From Notospermus geniculatus (Eukaryota > Nemertea > Pilidiophora > Heteronemertea > Lineidae), in NCBI GenBank assembly GCA_002633025.1, contig NMRB01000486.1, positions 264,019 through 328,018 of the forward strand: 64,000 nt of DNA, given 5' to 3'. A program made the translations under genes and the position numbers. Positions within the stretch are counted from its first letter, which is position 1; every line of letters starts with the position of its first letter. This document shows positions 54,035 to 64,000 of the stretch, in pieces. Below the pieces are notes generated by a model that worked only from the letters and a program-made list of their open reading frames with translations, made no database searches and was not told the DNA's origin.

Positions 54035-55106
54035 TCTAGAGATTCTACTCAGAAGATCCTGACAATCAAATTCAAGTTAGGAAAAACAACAGAAAACTTG
54101 AACCCAATTACTGCATTAGACATTCCGGTCATGCTTTGGGATATGTCACGGTGTTGCATCTATGGTAATTTATGCACAGTCTGTGTACGGTGGTATTCAC
54201 ACCAACATGTCCAAAATATTGGAAACTATCAAAAGCGGCGCTGAGAGGGAAGCAAGCTGCCGCTGAAACGAATGCACCCGAAATCAACAGGATGCCCCGC
54301 GCATATTCCCGCAAAAATCAATATGAGCCCACGGAAAGAGGCAAATATCAATATTCGCGGGATTGACGTCATTGGTACGCTGTGCCTGCCTGATGGTAAC
54401 GACAAGCGAGCTGTGCTGAAATTCGAATATTCGGCTGGCTCTCGCTGAAACAGGTGCGAAAATATACCCGCTCACAGCGAAAGTGTCCATCCTCTGTAAC
54501 GATTCAAAATTTCAATCGAAAATATTACCGAATAATCTCGTAGTTGCTTCCATCGTGTGTGTTGGTATTTCCAAGCTAATAGCCTGGTATTGGACGATAT
54601 CACCTCCTCAGTTGGACACTAGGCAAATAGCATGCTATGCTAGCTGGTTGCTTGGATCCATAAACTGTGCGTTATTGGATGTAGACTAGGCTACTGCTGT
54701 GCGTGGTGAAATTCTGTGGAGTGTCGGAGGGCCATGGTGTCGGCTATGGTTCGGAGATTCGAGCTCTGACGAGCGTCAGGATTACCCTTAGACGATAAAG
54801 CGGGTGAAATGTAAGTAAAGCATTTCAAGATTTTACTTAATACTTGCTTTATTTTTTCATATCTTTTCTTCAGAAATTGCGGATTAAGTCGATCTGCAGT
54901 GAGAGCGATGTGCTTTATTTCTCATTTAAAAAAATCCTTCTTTGCAGGGCTTAAGGTTTCGGTTTCTCTGTCGGCGACATCAAGATGTACTTTGCATGTT
55001 GGATTACACCATTTAATTTGGTGCAAAAATTGAGACCTCTTGTTAATGACGATTAGCCACTTGGTACAGTAGGCCCACTCTCCTTTGTCACTACGGCTAT
55101 TAAATG
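54035..55106. other. Non-coding stretch
   Basis: Short open frames only; no recognised family or repeat border. Confidence 0.4.
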
Positions 55107-55720
55107 AACTGAGAAAATGTTCACCCCTCAGGACCCCTCAAACCTTTTACAGTCCCTTTTGCATCTCCCCTTCCCAACACCGACATTCACACTACACTGT
55201 AGCTGAGTATGCCCCTATGTCAAAATGGGTTAAAACCGTCCTCGCAAATGTCGACAGTTTTTTCCTAATAAAAAATGATAAAAAATGACACTAATGTATA
55301 GACTGCCTTCGTTGTCAGGTCATCCAGGCTTACAAATGCTTCGAAAGTCTCCCTCCTCACTTACTACACGTATGTTTCTTCAAAAAAAGAGTCAGGTGCT
55401 AGGGATATGCATGATGAGAAAACTGAGAAAAATTTTGAACCCTCAGACCCCCAAACATCCCTTTTGCATCTCCTTCCCAACACCGACAACAACGCTATAG
55501 CTGAGTGTGCCCCTTTGTCAAAAGCATTTAAAAACGTCTTCGAAAATACTGACAGTTTTTTCCAAACAGATTTTATAAAAAATGATAATGTAAACGATTA
55601 TCATCGTGTTAGATCGTAGGCGGACAAAAGTTCGGAATATCCGCCCTCTTCCTTAGTATGCTCCTTCAAAATACAAAAGGAATACAGGTTTTAAGAATAT
55701 GCATGATGTTGTTGACGACG
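55107..55720. repeat. Two-copy tandem repeat, unit about 314 bp
   Basis: CTGAGAAAA.., CCTTTTGCATCTCC, CCCAACACCGACA, TAGCTGAGT.TGCCCC and GACAGTTTTTTCC recur in order. The second unit starts at about 55421. Both units end near ATATGCATGATG. Confidence 0.75.
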
Positions 55721-57871
55721 ACCGTCTGAGTTGAGGCATTCGATTCGATCGGTAGGAAATAAGGTATCCGAACATAACGGCGCCGTTCCTGATACACTTT
55801 TTTGCCTCGTGAACTCAGTTCAGCATACACCATTGCGATGGAATTCCCTTCCATGATCACCATCTAACCAATAATTTATTTTCCTTTGGTTCAAAACAAA
55901 TTGATCACCATCCAATATTTGCCACGATCAAAATGAAGGTTACCTTTGGAAGTTTTGAAGATACAAGCAGTTTGAATTTGAAGTATTTTTCATTACATGT
56001 ACACTCTAAGGCCACCAGGAACGTACGCAATGCGGCGTCAAGGTATCCGAAAATATGTTGCAGTTCTTAGCGTATGTCATTACATACGCATACAAACTAC
56101 TTCTTTTATTCCCAAGTAGATGGCTGCAAGCACTTATCCTTGCATTTTAGTTATCAGTGTTGTATATTACAGTAATTCTGACCTTTGATCATAAAATTGA
56201 ATTCATCTCGTCGATTGGTTTTTCAAGCTGACACAGTTGCCCTGTGTTGAATAAGTATCGGAGTTGAAAATATAACTCCAAATATCTGAGTCGAAATTCT
56301 TTCGATGATTAAATAGAAGCGCCCGCAGGGATGTGCGCTTCAACTCCACCTGAAGTCATTTTTTCATCATGGATCCATATAGTTCTTCATAGGTTACGTG
56401 TGATGTTGATGCAATCTGTTCAAAGAGGTATTTCCTGAGGTAAATTTGATTTGGGGTAATGAAGGCTAAAATGTTAAACAGGTTGAAATCAGGAGTTCGA
56501 CCTGATCCACAAATTGCAAATACCGTTTTCTATATAAATAGGACGATATACAAAATATACACCAAAAATGTATAAGGCGATCGGCTTGACAATGAATTTT
56601 TTGAGAATACGTAGAGAGCGGAGGTTTCAGATGTATCAACTCACTTGCTCTACAACACAAAAACCGTAACTCGGAAGTTATGTCTTTCTGAACAGACATT
56701 GATAGTTGCAAGACTCTCTACTTGCCTGATATTTGATATTCTACATCTCATGGTGTCATTTAACATAACTTATCACGCAGAGTACAACATCAGATTGAGG
56801 GGTAAATGTTCTTTAAAGGAAAAGGAACTGATCAAGACCAAAAAAGCCGAACTTGATTTGGTATTGGGGAATGTATGGGCGGTATTTCCCTCTGCGATTT
56901 TGTTTTGTATTTGTATTTGATTTTTCCGTCAGGGCTGACGCCATAGCATTATTGGCCCTGATAAGTACGGAGGAGGCCATCTCAAGCTACTCCCTCTGCG
57001 ATTATCCTTTTTGGCGGAAAATACCGCCCATACTATGGTCACTTCCCGGATTGAGGGACCTGTAAACGTGTTTCGCCTCAGAAATTGGACTTTCAGGGAT
57101 GTTCCTCAGGGTAATGTGCTTTGTGTCTTCGGATGAGGATTACCGCTGTCTATTATCGTAAAACGATGAAATGTGTCAGTCCTATTTCCAGGGCACAGTT
57201 TTTTCCCAAAGTCCGGAGGATCTGCTCAACTTACGCGAAGACGCTCCCGTTTATATAAAACTTATCGTTGTTGTTCTTCAGAAATACTGTTCTGCTCAGT
57301 AACCAATCAAATCTGGCGATTCAGGTCATTAATGTCTTAATAACTATAACATCGTAGGAAATGTTAGTGTTCCAATGTTGGCAGGTGATTCATTAGAAGT
57401 GTGTGTAGTCTAGCGCTCATCCCCGATACAACCACTGTCTCTATTTTGTGAGGCCATGCGTATACAGTGAGTACAACAAACCAGGGATACAACCACCTTT
57501 ATTTCCGTTATACATGATCTTCTTCAGTTGTTTATTCAAGCGGAGGCAATAGTAAGACACATCAATAACGCGCGGCTACTACTGGTCGCCAAACTCACCA
57601 CACCCGAATTCACTCTACTTGTATTTTGAGAGTACGATGCTCTGCTCAGTCATGTCTGTGTTCTTCGGACTAAGATACAACTTGTGGACTTCCCTGCTGT
57701 TTGCATGCCCTCATCTCGAGAAACTCTTAGTGGTTGACTGTCTTTTATTGTAACATCCCTCTAGTTGTCAGCATCTTGCATGTCCTTACATACATGTAGG
57801 CCTATTCAGATGAGACAAGGACCGTTCCGCACGGCCATAATTTTTTGATCGAAGTTCTTAGACCTACCACC
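55721..57871. other. Non-coding stretch
   Basis: No supported gene or repeat border. Confidence 0.4.
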
Positions 57872-58532
57872 AATAGGAGCAATCAGCCGTGCTTACATTC
57901 GGCTCGGCCTCGCCCGGCCTCCTTCGGGTACTTCGGGATTTGTCGGAAGTCCGGCTCGGCTATATAACAATACGCGCCATCTTGAAACGGAAGTGGGTCC
58001 TCAGTTCCGGCGATTTACTAACCCATTCGTCCGCCGGATAAAATATAGTGCCCAGGTGATGGTGTCTAGAATTACACGATATACGCATATTTTTTGAAAA
58101 TTCATCATTGTATATATGAATTACTTAAAACTATAGATTTATGCGTACATAAGATCAAGAAAAGTATGATATTATGTTGCTGGATGCTGCATGTTGTCTC
58201 CCAGTGGTTTCCATGGTTCCCGGAAATCAGTCTACGCATGCACAGTACGTATTAAGTAGTGCTCCTAACGCGGATGAATGTCTATCCAAGATGGCGGTAT
58301 TCTTCATACAGTAGAGATACTTTTCGTCTCGTCAGAAGTGAAACATCGAAAAAGTATCTCACAACGTAGAATGCCGTGCTTATTGCCAAAAGACGGCAGC
58401 AAAGTTCCTGCCGAGCAGACCAATACAAAAGAAACTTCTCTTGATTGGTGCTCAATCGAGCACGACGATGAATGGGTCCGCGTGGCATTAAGTTGGGACA
58501 CCTATTGGTCAACTGACGGACAGCTCCAATTC
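57872..58532. mobile_element. TAGGAGCAGTCAGC-type MITE split by a 477-bp insertion
   Basis: The left end AATAGGAGCAATCAGCCGTG and the right part (58373-58532, with GGGTCCGCG and GGACAGCTCCAATT) together match the element at 28052-28224. The 10-bp word GCCGTGCTTA occurs at both sides of the intervening 57896-58372, consistent with an insertion and its target duplication. Confidence 0.55.
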
Positions 58533-59185
58533 AGGGCCTACGGCTTCTGTACACTCGTCTGTGCATGAGCCCCGATTCGGCATGCTTACGATTATGTGGA
58601 ACGGGCATCAGTATTCAAGACATTCTTAGGATCGTAACATTCCTTAGCATCGAGGTGGCCCTAATCATCCAGGACATTCCTCGACATTGAAGTCCTCTTT
58701 CAGGATCGGCGCAGACGCCTGGTCCATCAGCGTTAGGTGTGGTATTGAACACATATCTAAGAAAATTCCAGCCATCGGTGTTTATGTTGACTTGGTTTGA
58801 AGTTTCCAGCAGGGCAAACAGTTGAGGTTAAATCAGATACTTAGCCATCTCGATAACAGCACGAAAATGCCAGTTAGTTCTTAAATACATAAATATTTCG
58901 CACATCATATACAATCTTGCCTTGTTCGACGTATACCATTTGCTCTTTTAAGATATGGCTTCTCCACCAGTTTTCTGCCATGCGTCTGTGATATCATATC
59001 TTAAAAGTACAAAGTCGATGGGCATTCTGGAAATTTCAGCTTTTGCTTTGTTCTGTATTTCCCACCCGTTGATGAGTAATCAATTTGTAAAATGTGTCGA
59101 CAGGTGTGGAAGAATTGGCAGTGCGTATTCCCTTTACTACTTTTTGTAGTACCGGAGATGAAGGCAAATTCATTTGAACGAATCC

Positions 59186-59480
59186 TTAAATGTGCCCACA
59201 GGTCGACATTGCGTCTTGAAGCAACTCGACGGATCCGTCGCAGATCAAAAACTACCACGCGCAGGTCGGCATTTCAGCGATTGAGAGGAACTCGGAGCAA
59301 TTGGCAGTTCTTCGAACAGCACGTTCAACTACCGGATCCGGCAGTTGCTCAGAGATCGCAAGCGCGCTCAGGTCGACAAAATCCGCAACTGATCAGTCAC
59401 TCCGACGAGTTGCTTCCATCGCCGGAAACCTAGTTGCCGCGAGTTGCTTCAAGACGCAATGTCGACCTGTGGGCACCTTT
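59186..59480. mobile_element. TIR element with about 42-bp arms
   Basis: The arms GTGCCCACAGGTCGACATTG and CAATGTCGACCTGTGGGCAC are inverted, and continue through CGTCTTGAAGCAACTCG. The interior contains CGGATCCG words. No coding sequence is supported, although a 113-codon frame crosses it. Confidence 0.8.
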
Positions 59481-59504
59481 ATATACCATTATATTAACAA
59501 TTAT

Positions 59505-59785
59505 CCGTAGCAATCGGGGATTGTGAGTTTGGCCGAGGTTGGAACGAACGGCTCGGCTGGAATTGGCGCACCCAAACGGGTGCGGTAGGGAGAATTTTAA
59601 AGCAATCGAAATACATGTACATTGCTAAAAAAGTAAAATTGCGGTCACAAAAAAGTTCTCTTCGCAAATTAAACCACCCGTTGCATAAGGATATGTTATC
59701 CTCTATTACCATGCCGAATTTGAGGCAAAACAAAGCTTCTAAGTGTGACTTTATTCGTCCCCCTTCCAGCATTATTATATAGATT
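59505..59785. repeat. Dispersed repeat, partner 30028-30330
   Basis: Shared phrases are listed under the partner. Similarity ends at TATATAGAT. Confidence 0.75.
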
Positions 59786-60079
59786 TCGTCATTAAGTACG
59801 CACAGAGGCCAGGGGTACTTGATATTCAAGATATTGAAGAAACCAGCGTCTTGAAGTGGAAGTGATATTGGATATTGGATTTAATTCTCTGTGAAATGAA
59901 TGTGTGATTAAGGGCAAGGCTGGTATCAAACGCCGAAAGCGATGCAGTTGGGTGAGGTGGTATTCGACAATATAGGAATTCGCGTTTGGTCTCAGTACAC
60001 AGTTTTACTGGCAATGCATCGAGATCAAGTACCGCATGACGACGAGAAAATAACGCTGCCCTCAGTTGTTGCAGGGATT

Positions 60080-60475
60080 TGACAATAAGTGAGGTTTCGC
60101 AATTCTGACGAAACACGAAGTACGAAATTCATGTACGAAATTCAACTTCATTTCCAGGACCTAAAGTATTTCTGGAGATGGTTGGTACCACAAAATGTCC
60201 ATGCTGCCAGTGGTCTTTTAGCATATCAAGTGAGACCGAGAGAGTTATGGTGCATCTTGAATTTTTAAGTTTCCATTTCGGATCTACGAAGTGGAAACGA
60301 AAGATTAATTTCAAAGGTTGATATTCACCGCAGTTCTACGCTAAAGACGCTCTTGCAGCAGGCGATATTTTTGGTGCCAACCATCTCCTGAAATACATTA
60401 CGTCATGGAAATGAAGTCCAATTTCGTACTTCCTACTTCGTGTTTCGTCAGATTTGCGAAACCTCACTATTGTCA
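60080..60475. mobile_element. TIR element with about 115-bp arms
   Basis: The left arm TGACAATAAGTGAGGTTTCG runs on through CTGACGAAACACGAAGTA and GGAGATGGTTGGTACCA. The right arm is the inverted equivalent with about ten changes and an 11-bp length difference. The centre is about 150 bp and non-coding. Confidence 0.8.
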
Positions 60476-62542
60476 CCTTGCTATGGAATTCACTTCAAAG
60501 GCAAGAGCATAGCATCAACGAACGATATACGTTAAAGTCACCTGAAAGCCCAGCACTGCAGGGACTCTTTAGAAAATGAGTGCTTCAGCAAAGATCTTCT
60601 TGGGAAGCATTGACTGATCGATTGGAATGATTAATTGAATGATTCTCACGTGTACTTCAGCGTAGGAAATATCATTCAGCTGTATCCGTTGTTTTTCAGA
60701 ATGAACAAATTAAAAAAATATTTACTCAAAAAAGAAAAGAAAAGAACCTGTCCATACAGAAGATTTTTGTTCAAGCTGCTTTTTAAATTTGCAAAGAGTG
60801 GACTCTAAAATTCTCATTAATCATCGTCAGAAGTCCTATCGATGTAAAAAATTGACCATCACCGATGCAATACTTTGAAAGATAAAAAATATCATGATGG
60901 CGTCCACTGATAGGATGATGACAGAGGATTATCGAGTTTATTGATGGCTAGTTTCTGTCCGTTGATGTTTTAATGGAACTATGACATGGTATTAGTCGCC
61001 AAGTCGACCGGTATTCGAGTTTACCATAAACTAATACAAGATACCATGGTATCTTTTATTTGCATGAGTTTACGAAATCAATTTATTTATTTTTTTTCTT
61101 GAGGGAAAATTTCAATTGGTCACCATCACATGTACATTGTATCTGACTGCATTAAGAGTGGTTATATGATTCGTATGGGGAGTGTAAAGCGAGAGGACAT
61201 ACCTAGTGTAAGCAAAGTGAATTTACGAGTTGGGATGCGTTAGAAAGTATACAGCCCCTTCCACCTGCATTCGTATAATGGTCTAACTCTGCACCAAATT
61301 CGCACTTCTAGGAACAAAGAGATTGATTTTGCCAGTTTTCCTCCAACATTATCATATTAAAAGCGACATTATCATATATCAAAAGCGACAGTGTCAGGAC
61401 TTGGATTCGAAGATATCAACAGCCTGATATGTGGTCAGCAATGCCGACCATCACCAACAGGAGTGACAGGAATCAACTCCTAAGAATGCACGTCGCCAAA
61501 CAATAGCCCGCTGTTGTAAGGTTATATTTGAATAGTTATGGTCTCTATAGCCACATATATTCTATCACTCGCTGAACAATAAGACCGGACTTTGATTCCA
61601 GGGGACTTTGCTCCCTGTCACACCGGCAATGCCAGATCTCTGTGGCCTTACAACTACAATTCAGCCATTATTCTTTCCTCCCTTACACGCCACTAATCCA
61701 TCAAACCCAAATCCAATCGATTCGTTTTATAACCTTTCCAATCTTCTAGCCTTCAGTATCTTCGTCTACAATTTCGCCATCTCCAGCTCATCAGTGTTAC
61801 ATCCAACCCACCATATGTCGACCGTGTCGACGAAAACATCATTCATTCTCAATTCCATACTCCAGAAATATCCCCGGGGGAATTTTGATTGCGCGCTTAC
61901 AGCGAGGAAATCACTTCTTTCTCCAGCTGAAATCTAATGCAATTATTGTCGAGCATGAAGATATTGCTTGGCTAGTCGTCTTTGTGTTACGGACATGAGT
62001 TTTACACCGTGTAGTGCTAGCATATTGACTATAGGGCATGTCTGTTGCTTCGCTAGCGGCTTACATGACCAGAGAAATGGCATATGGTTGCATTCATTAG
62101 TGGACATTTCTTGCCCGTTGTCGACCATTTATTGGTACATGTATGTGGAGATCTGTCGACGTTATATATATTTTGCGTGATTCTGGAGTATCTTTAGCTT
62201 GCATAATGTAGGGAATGGTACATCCTTCTTCGAGAAGACAAATGATATTTTGAGGCTACCAATTCCCTTAGTAGAGAATCAGTCCCGACTCTGGTTTCGA
62301 TGGTGCCACCCACTTATGGTACGTCTTCGGCAACCTCATGGCTCTGGTGGAAGAAAAATACGATAGTGTCACAAGAAAAATCTTTTTTTAGAACTGTTGA
62401 AATATTGATGAAATGGCATCAATTTTTCAAGGTCCCGGATCCGGACATTTTCGAAGTCGTAATACGAAATTTGAAATATTAAAAATTTGAGAACTTGATG
62501 CATCTCGTTTGCAACATTAATCTGCACTGAAATTGTTGAGTC
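60476..62542. other. Non-coding stretch
   Basis: Apart from the dispersed repeats at about 61335-61665 and 62280-62385, nothing is recognised. A 109-codon frame at 61608-61937 overlaps the end of the first of these. Confidence 0.4.
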
Positions 62543-62779
62543 GTGGAATTACCTTTACCAAAAATAGATAAGCGAGCTTATCTATTTTTGCCTTTACTTA
62601 TACAATATAGGCTTACATGTATGAAGGCCGACAGCGAAACCCCTTCTCCAGGGGCCTCTCCGTCGATCTCACCTCAATCTCTCCACGCCACGTCCCTCTC
62701 CGACACAGAAGCTGGCGACCACACGCTGAGTGTACACTTGTATGCAAAATGGTACACGTTCATTGAGAAGAAGAATTAG
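62543..62779 (+). other. Unassigned frame with Ser/Pro-rich segment
   Basis: An in-frame ATG at about 62621 opens 52 codons with a Ser/Pro-rich segment (SETPSPGASPSISPQSLHAT) and ends FIEKKN. Composition is protein-like, but no splice sites or family support it. The upstream part crosses the CCAAAAATAGATAA hairpin at 62558-62590, which shares its core with the arms of the element at 26374-27466. Confidence 0.15.
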
Positions 62780-64000
62780 ATGGACTTTTGAAGGGCACAC
62801 AAGTCTACGGCCGGACAACATTGGAGTCGAGTCTTGATCTTGCTGTTTCACCTCCTTGAGAAAGTGCAGTTGAAGTGCAGTTGCTGTGTCCTCCGAGAGA
62901 CTCAGTGTTAGGACGCAAAAATCAACGGCTCAGACTTGTCCATTCAAACCAACGTACATGTACACATGTCTTGTACATTTATTCGTGAACGTTCTTGCCC
63001 TTCGTCCGAACAGGTCGTTAGGGCGCAGCGCAGGTGTCATGAATTGCTATTTTGATACACTAGGTATTGAACACAGTGTGTGTGGGAATTTCAGATGGCA
63101 GTGCGAGGAATCTTGGGTTGTCGACCATATGCCCCGTTTGAACTCGTCCGAGATGTTTCCACGATGCATAATTTTGTTGTGTAATTTCTAATAAATCATA
63201 ACGTACTATAAAATGCAATCTCCGACAGCAGGGATTTTACCTCGATCACTCCACTCAAGGGATGTACGAGCGTTTATATTAGAACAAGCCCGAACATTGC
63301 ACAGCAAATGTTGCAGGTTGTTCTCACTTGTTCCAGGACTCCTGTCCTTTTGAAAAGCACATGACCTGAAATTGCTCACTCATTGGCCAATGTCTACCTA
63401 GAACATCTAGCACAAATGTTCTGAAGTAGCTGCATGTTTCTATTTTGTCAACATTGTTCCAGAATGTTCTAGGATGTTTCAAGATGTTTTAGAGGACGTC
63501 CAGACATGTATAGGTATTTTTGTATTGGAGCATTTGCCAACATTTGTTCTGTGATGTTCGTAAATGTTTTAGAACAAATATACCTACGTGTAGACGACCC
63601 CTAAAATGTTCCACCACTTCCTGAGCGTTGTTTATGGCGTGGAAATTGGTGCAGGAAAAAACTCACCGACGAGATATCTGCTAATTTGATGGTCACCAAT
63701 AACGCGAAAGCCATTTTGTCCATTAAAAAGGATGAACTTTAAAAAGTCCTAAATTCCTTTGTACCGAATGGAGCAGACCTATTATTATTATTGACATAAA
63801 CAAATAGATGCACGTTTTAGTAATTGTTGCAAAATCACTGCGTGCCTGGCAGAGGAAATCAAATAAATTACGTTATTTGCAATGGTAATATGGTAGGCCT
63901 AATTGTGTTTTCCATATTATTTTGTTGTGCATTGTTGACATTTGCTAACAATTGTTTTCCCTTCATCTTCTAGATTAGTGTATGGCAAACACCAATTGCG
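62780..64000. other. Non-coding stretch with dispersed repeat remnants
   Basis: About 63281-63605 is rich in GTTCTAGAATGTT / AACATTGTTCC words and ends near CTACGTGTAGACGAC, reminiscent of the element type at 31237-31442. No clear borders or genes. Confidence 0.35.

Noticed and set aside
58278-58568. 96-codon plus-strand frame
   Set aside because: It translates the TAGGAGCAGTCAGC-type MITE and its insertion; related copies do not keep the frame.
59092-59433. 113-codon plus-strand frame
   Set aside because: It is mostly the TIR element 59186-59480 read through, arginine-rich from its CG-rich arms.

Overview
The window looks like nuclear DNA of a heterozygous marine invertebrate animal. A deuterostome such as a lancelet, hemichordate or echinoderm is my guess, but the species cannot be fixed from this sequence. 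The reasons are spliced genes with GT-AG introns, very low coding density, dense fold-back and TIR (terminal inverted repeat) elements with no visible transposase, palindromic octamers such as TACATGTA and TAGGCCTA everywhere, and two places where near-identical allele-like copies are joined by a single N. There is one 307-base assembly gap (13488-13794) and four single Ns (2316, 8317, 36601, 46334).

The only genes I recognise firmly are three HINT1-like genes (histidine-triad nucleotide hydrolases), all on the minus strand, in a tandem array. They are copy A (3939-5318), copy B (7462-9267) and copy C (16899-18468). Each has three coding exons joined by phase-0 introns at the same two positions, intact reading frames and the H-x-H-x-H-x-x motif. 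Copy C has 126 codons and aligns without gaps to the usual HINT1 length. Copies A and B have 143 codons because of a 17-codon insertion near the N terminus. A and B lie in a tandem segmental duplication (about 3360-6200 and 6225-12570) whose upstream side carries an array of about 55-bp repeats. The HINT cluster as a whole sits between two copies of another directly repeated segment (1-1113 and 21782-23524).

Layout: 1-3350 holds the left copy of that duplication and nested small elements; 3360-12570 HINT copies A and B with their repeat arrays; 12894-16800 TIR elements, the gap and short tandem duplications; 16899-18468 HINT copy C; 18500-21780 no clear gene; 21782-25450 the second copy of the duplication, three abutting fold-back elements and weak exon candidates on the minus strand; 26374-27466 a TIR element of about 1.1 kb with a RecQ-helicase-like motif; 28052-28921 a three-level nest of small transposons; 29400-34660 tandem duplications and dispersed repeats; 35315-37555 and 45671-46996 allele-like duplications at N joins; 37560-64000 almost entirely non-coding, with many fold-back elements and a minisatellite at about 47443-47865.

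No tRNA, rRNA, CRISPR array or complete transposase or reverse transcriptase gene could be supported. The most interesting points are the HINT array with its fast-changing N-terminal insertion, and the readable insertion history of the small TIR elements, including an allelic filled/empty site pair, a nested stack, and a TTAA-flanked element containing an exact 108-bp copy of nearby DNA.
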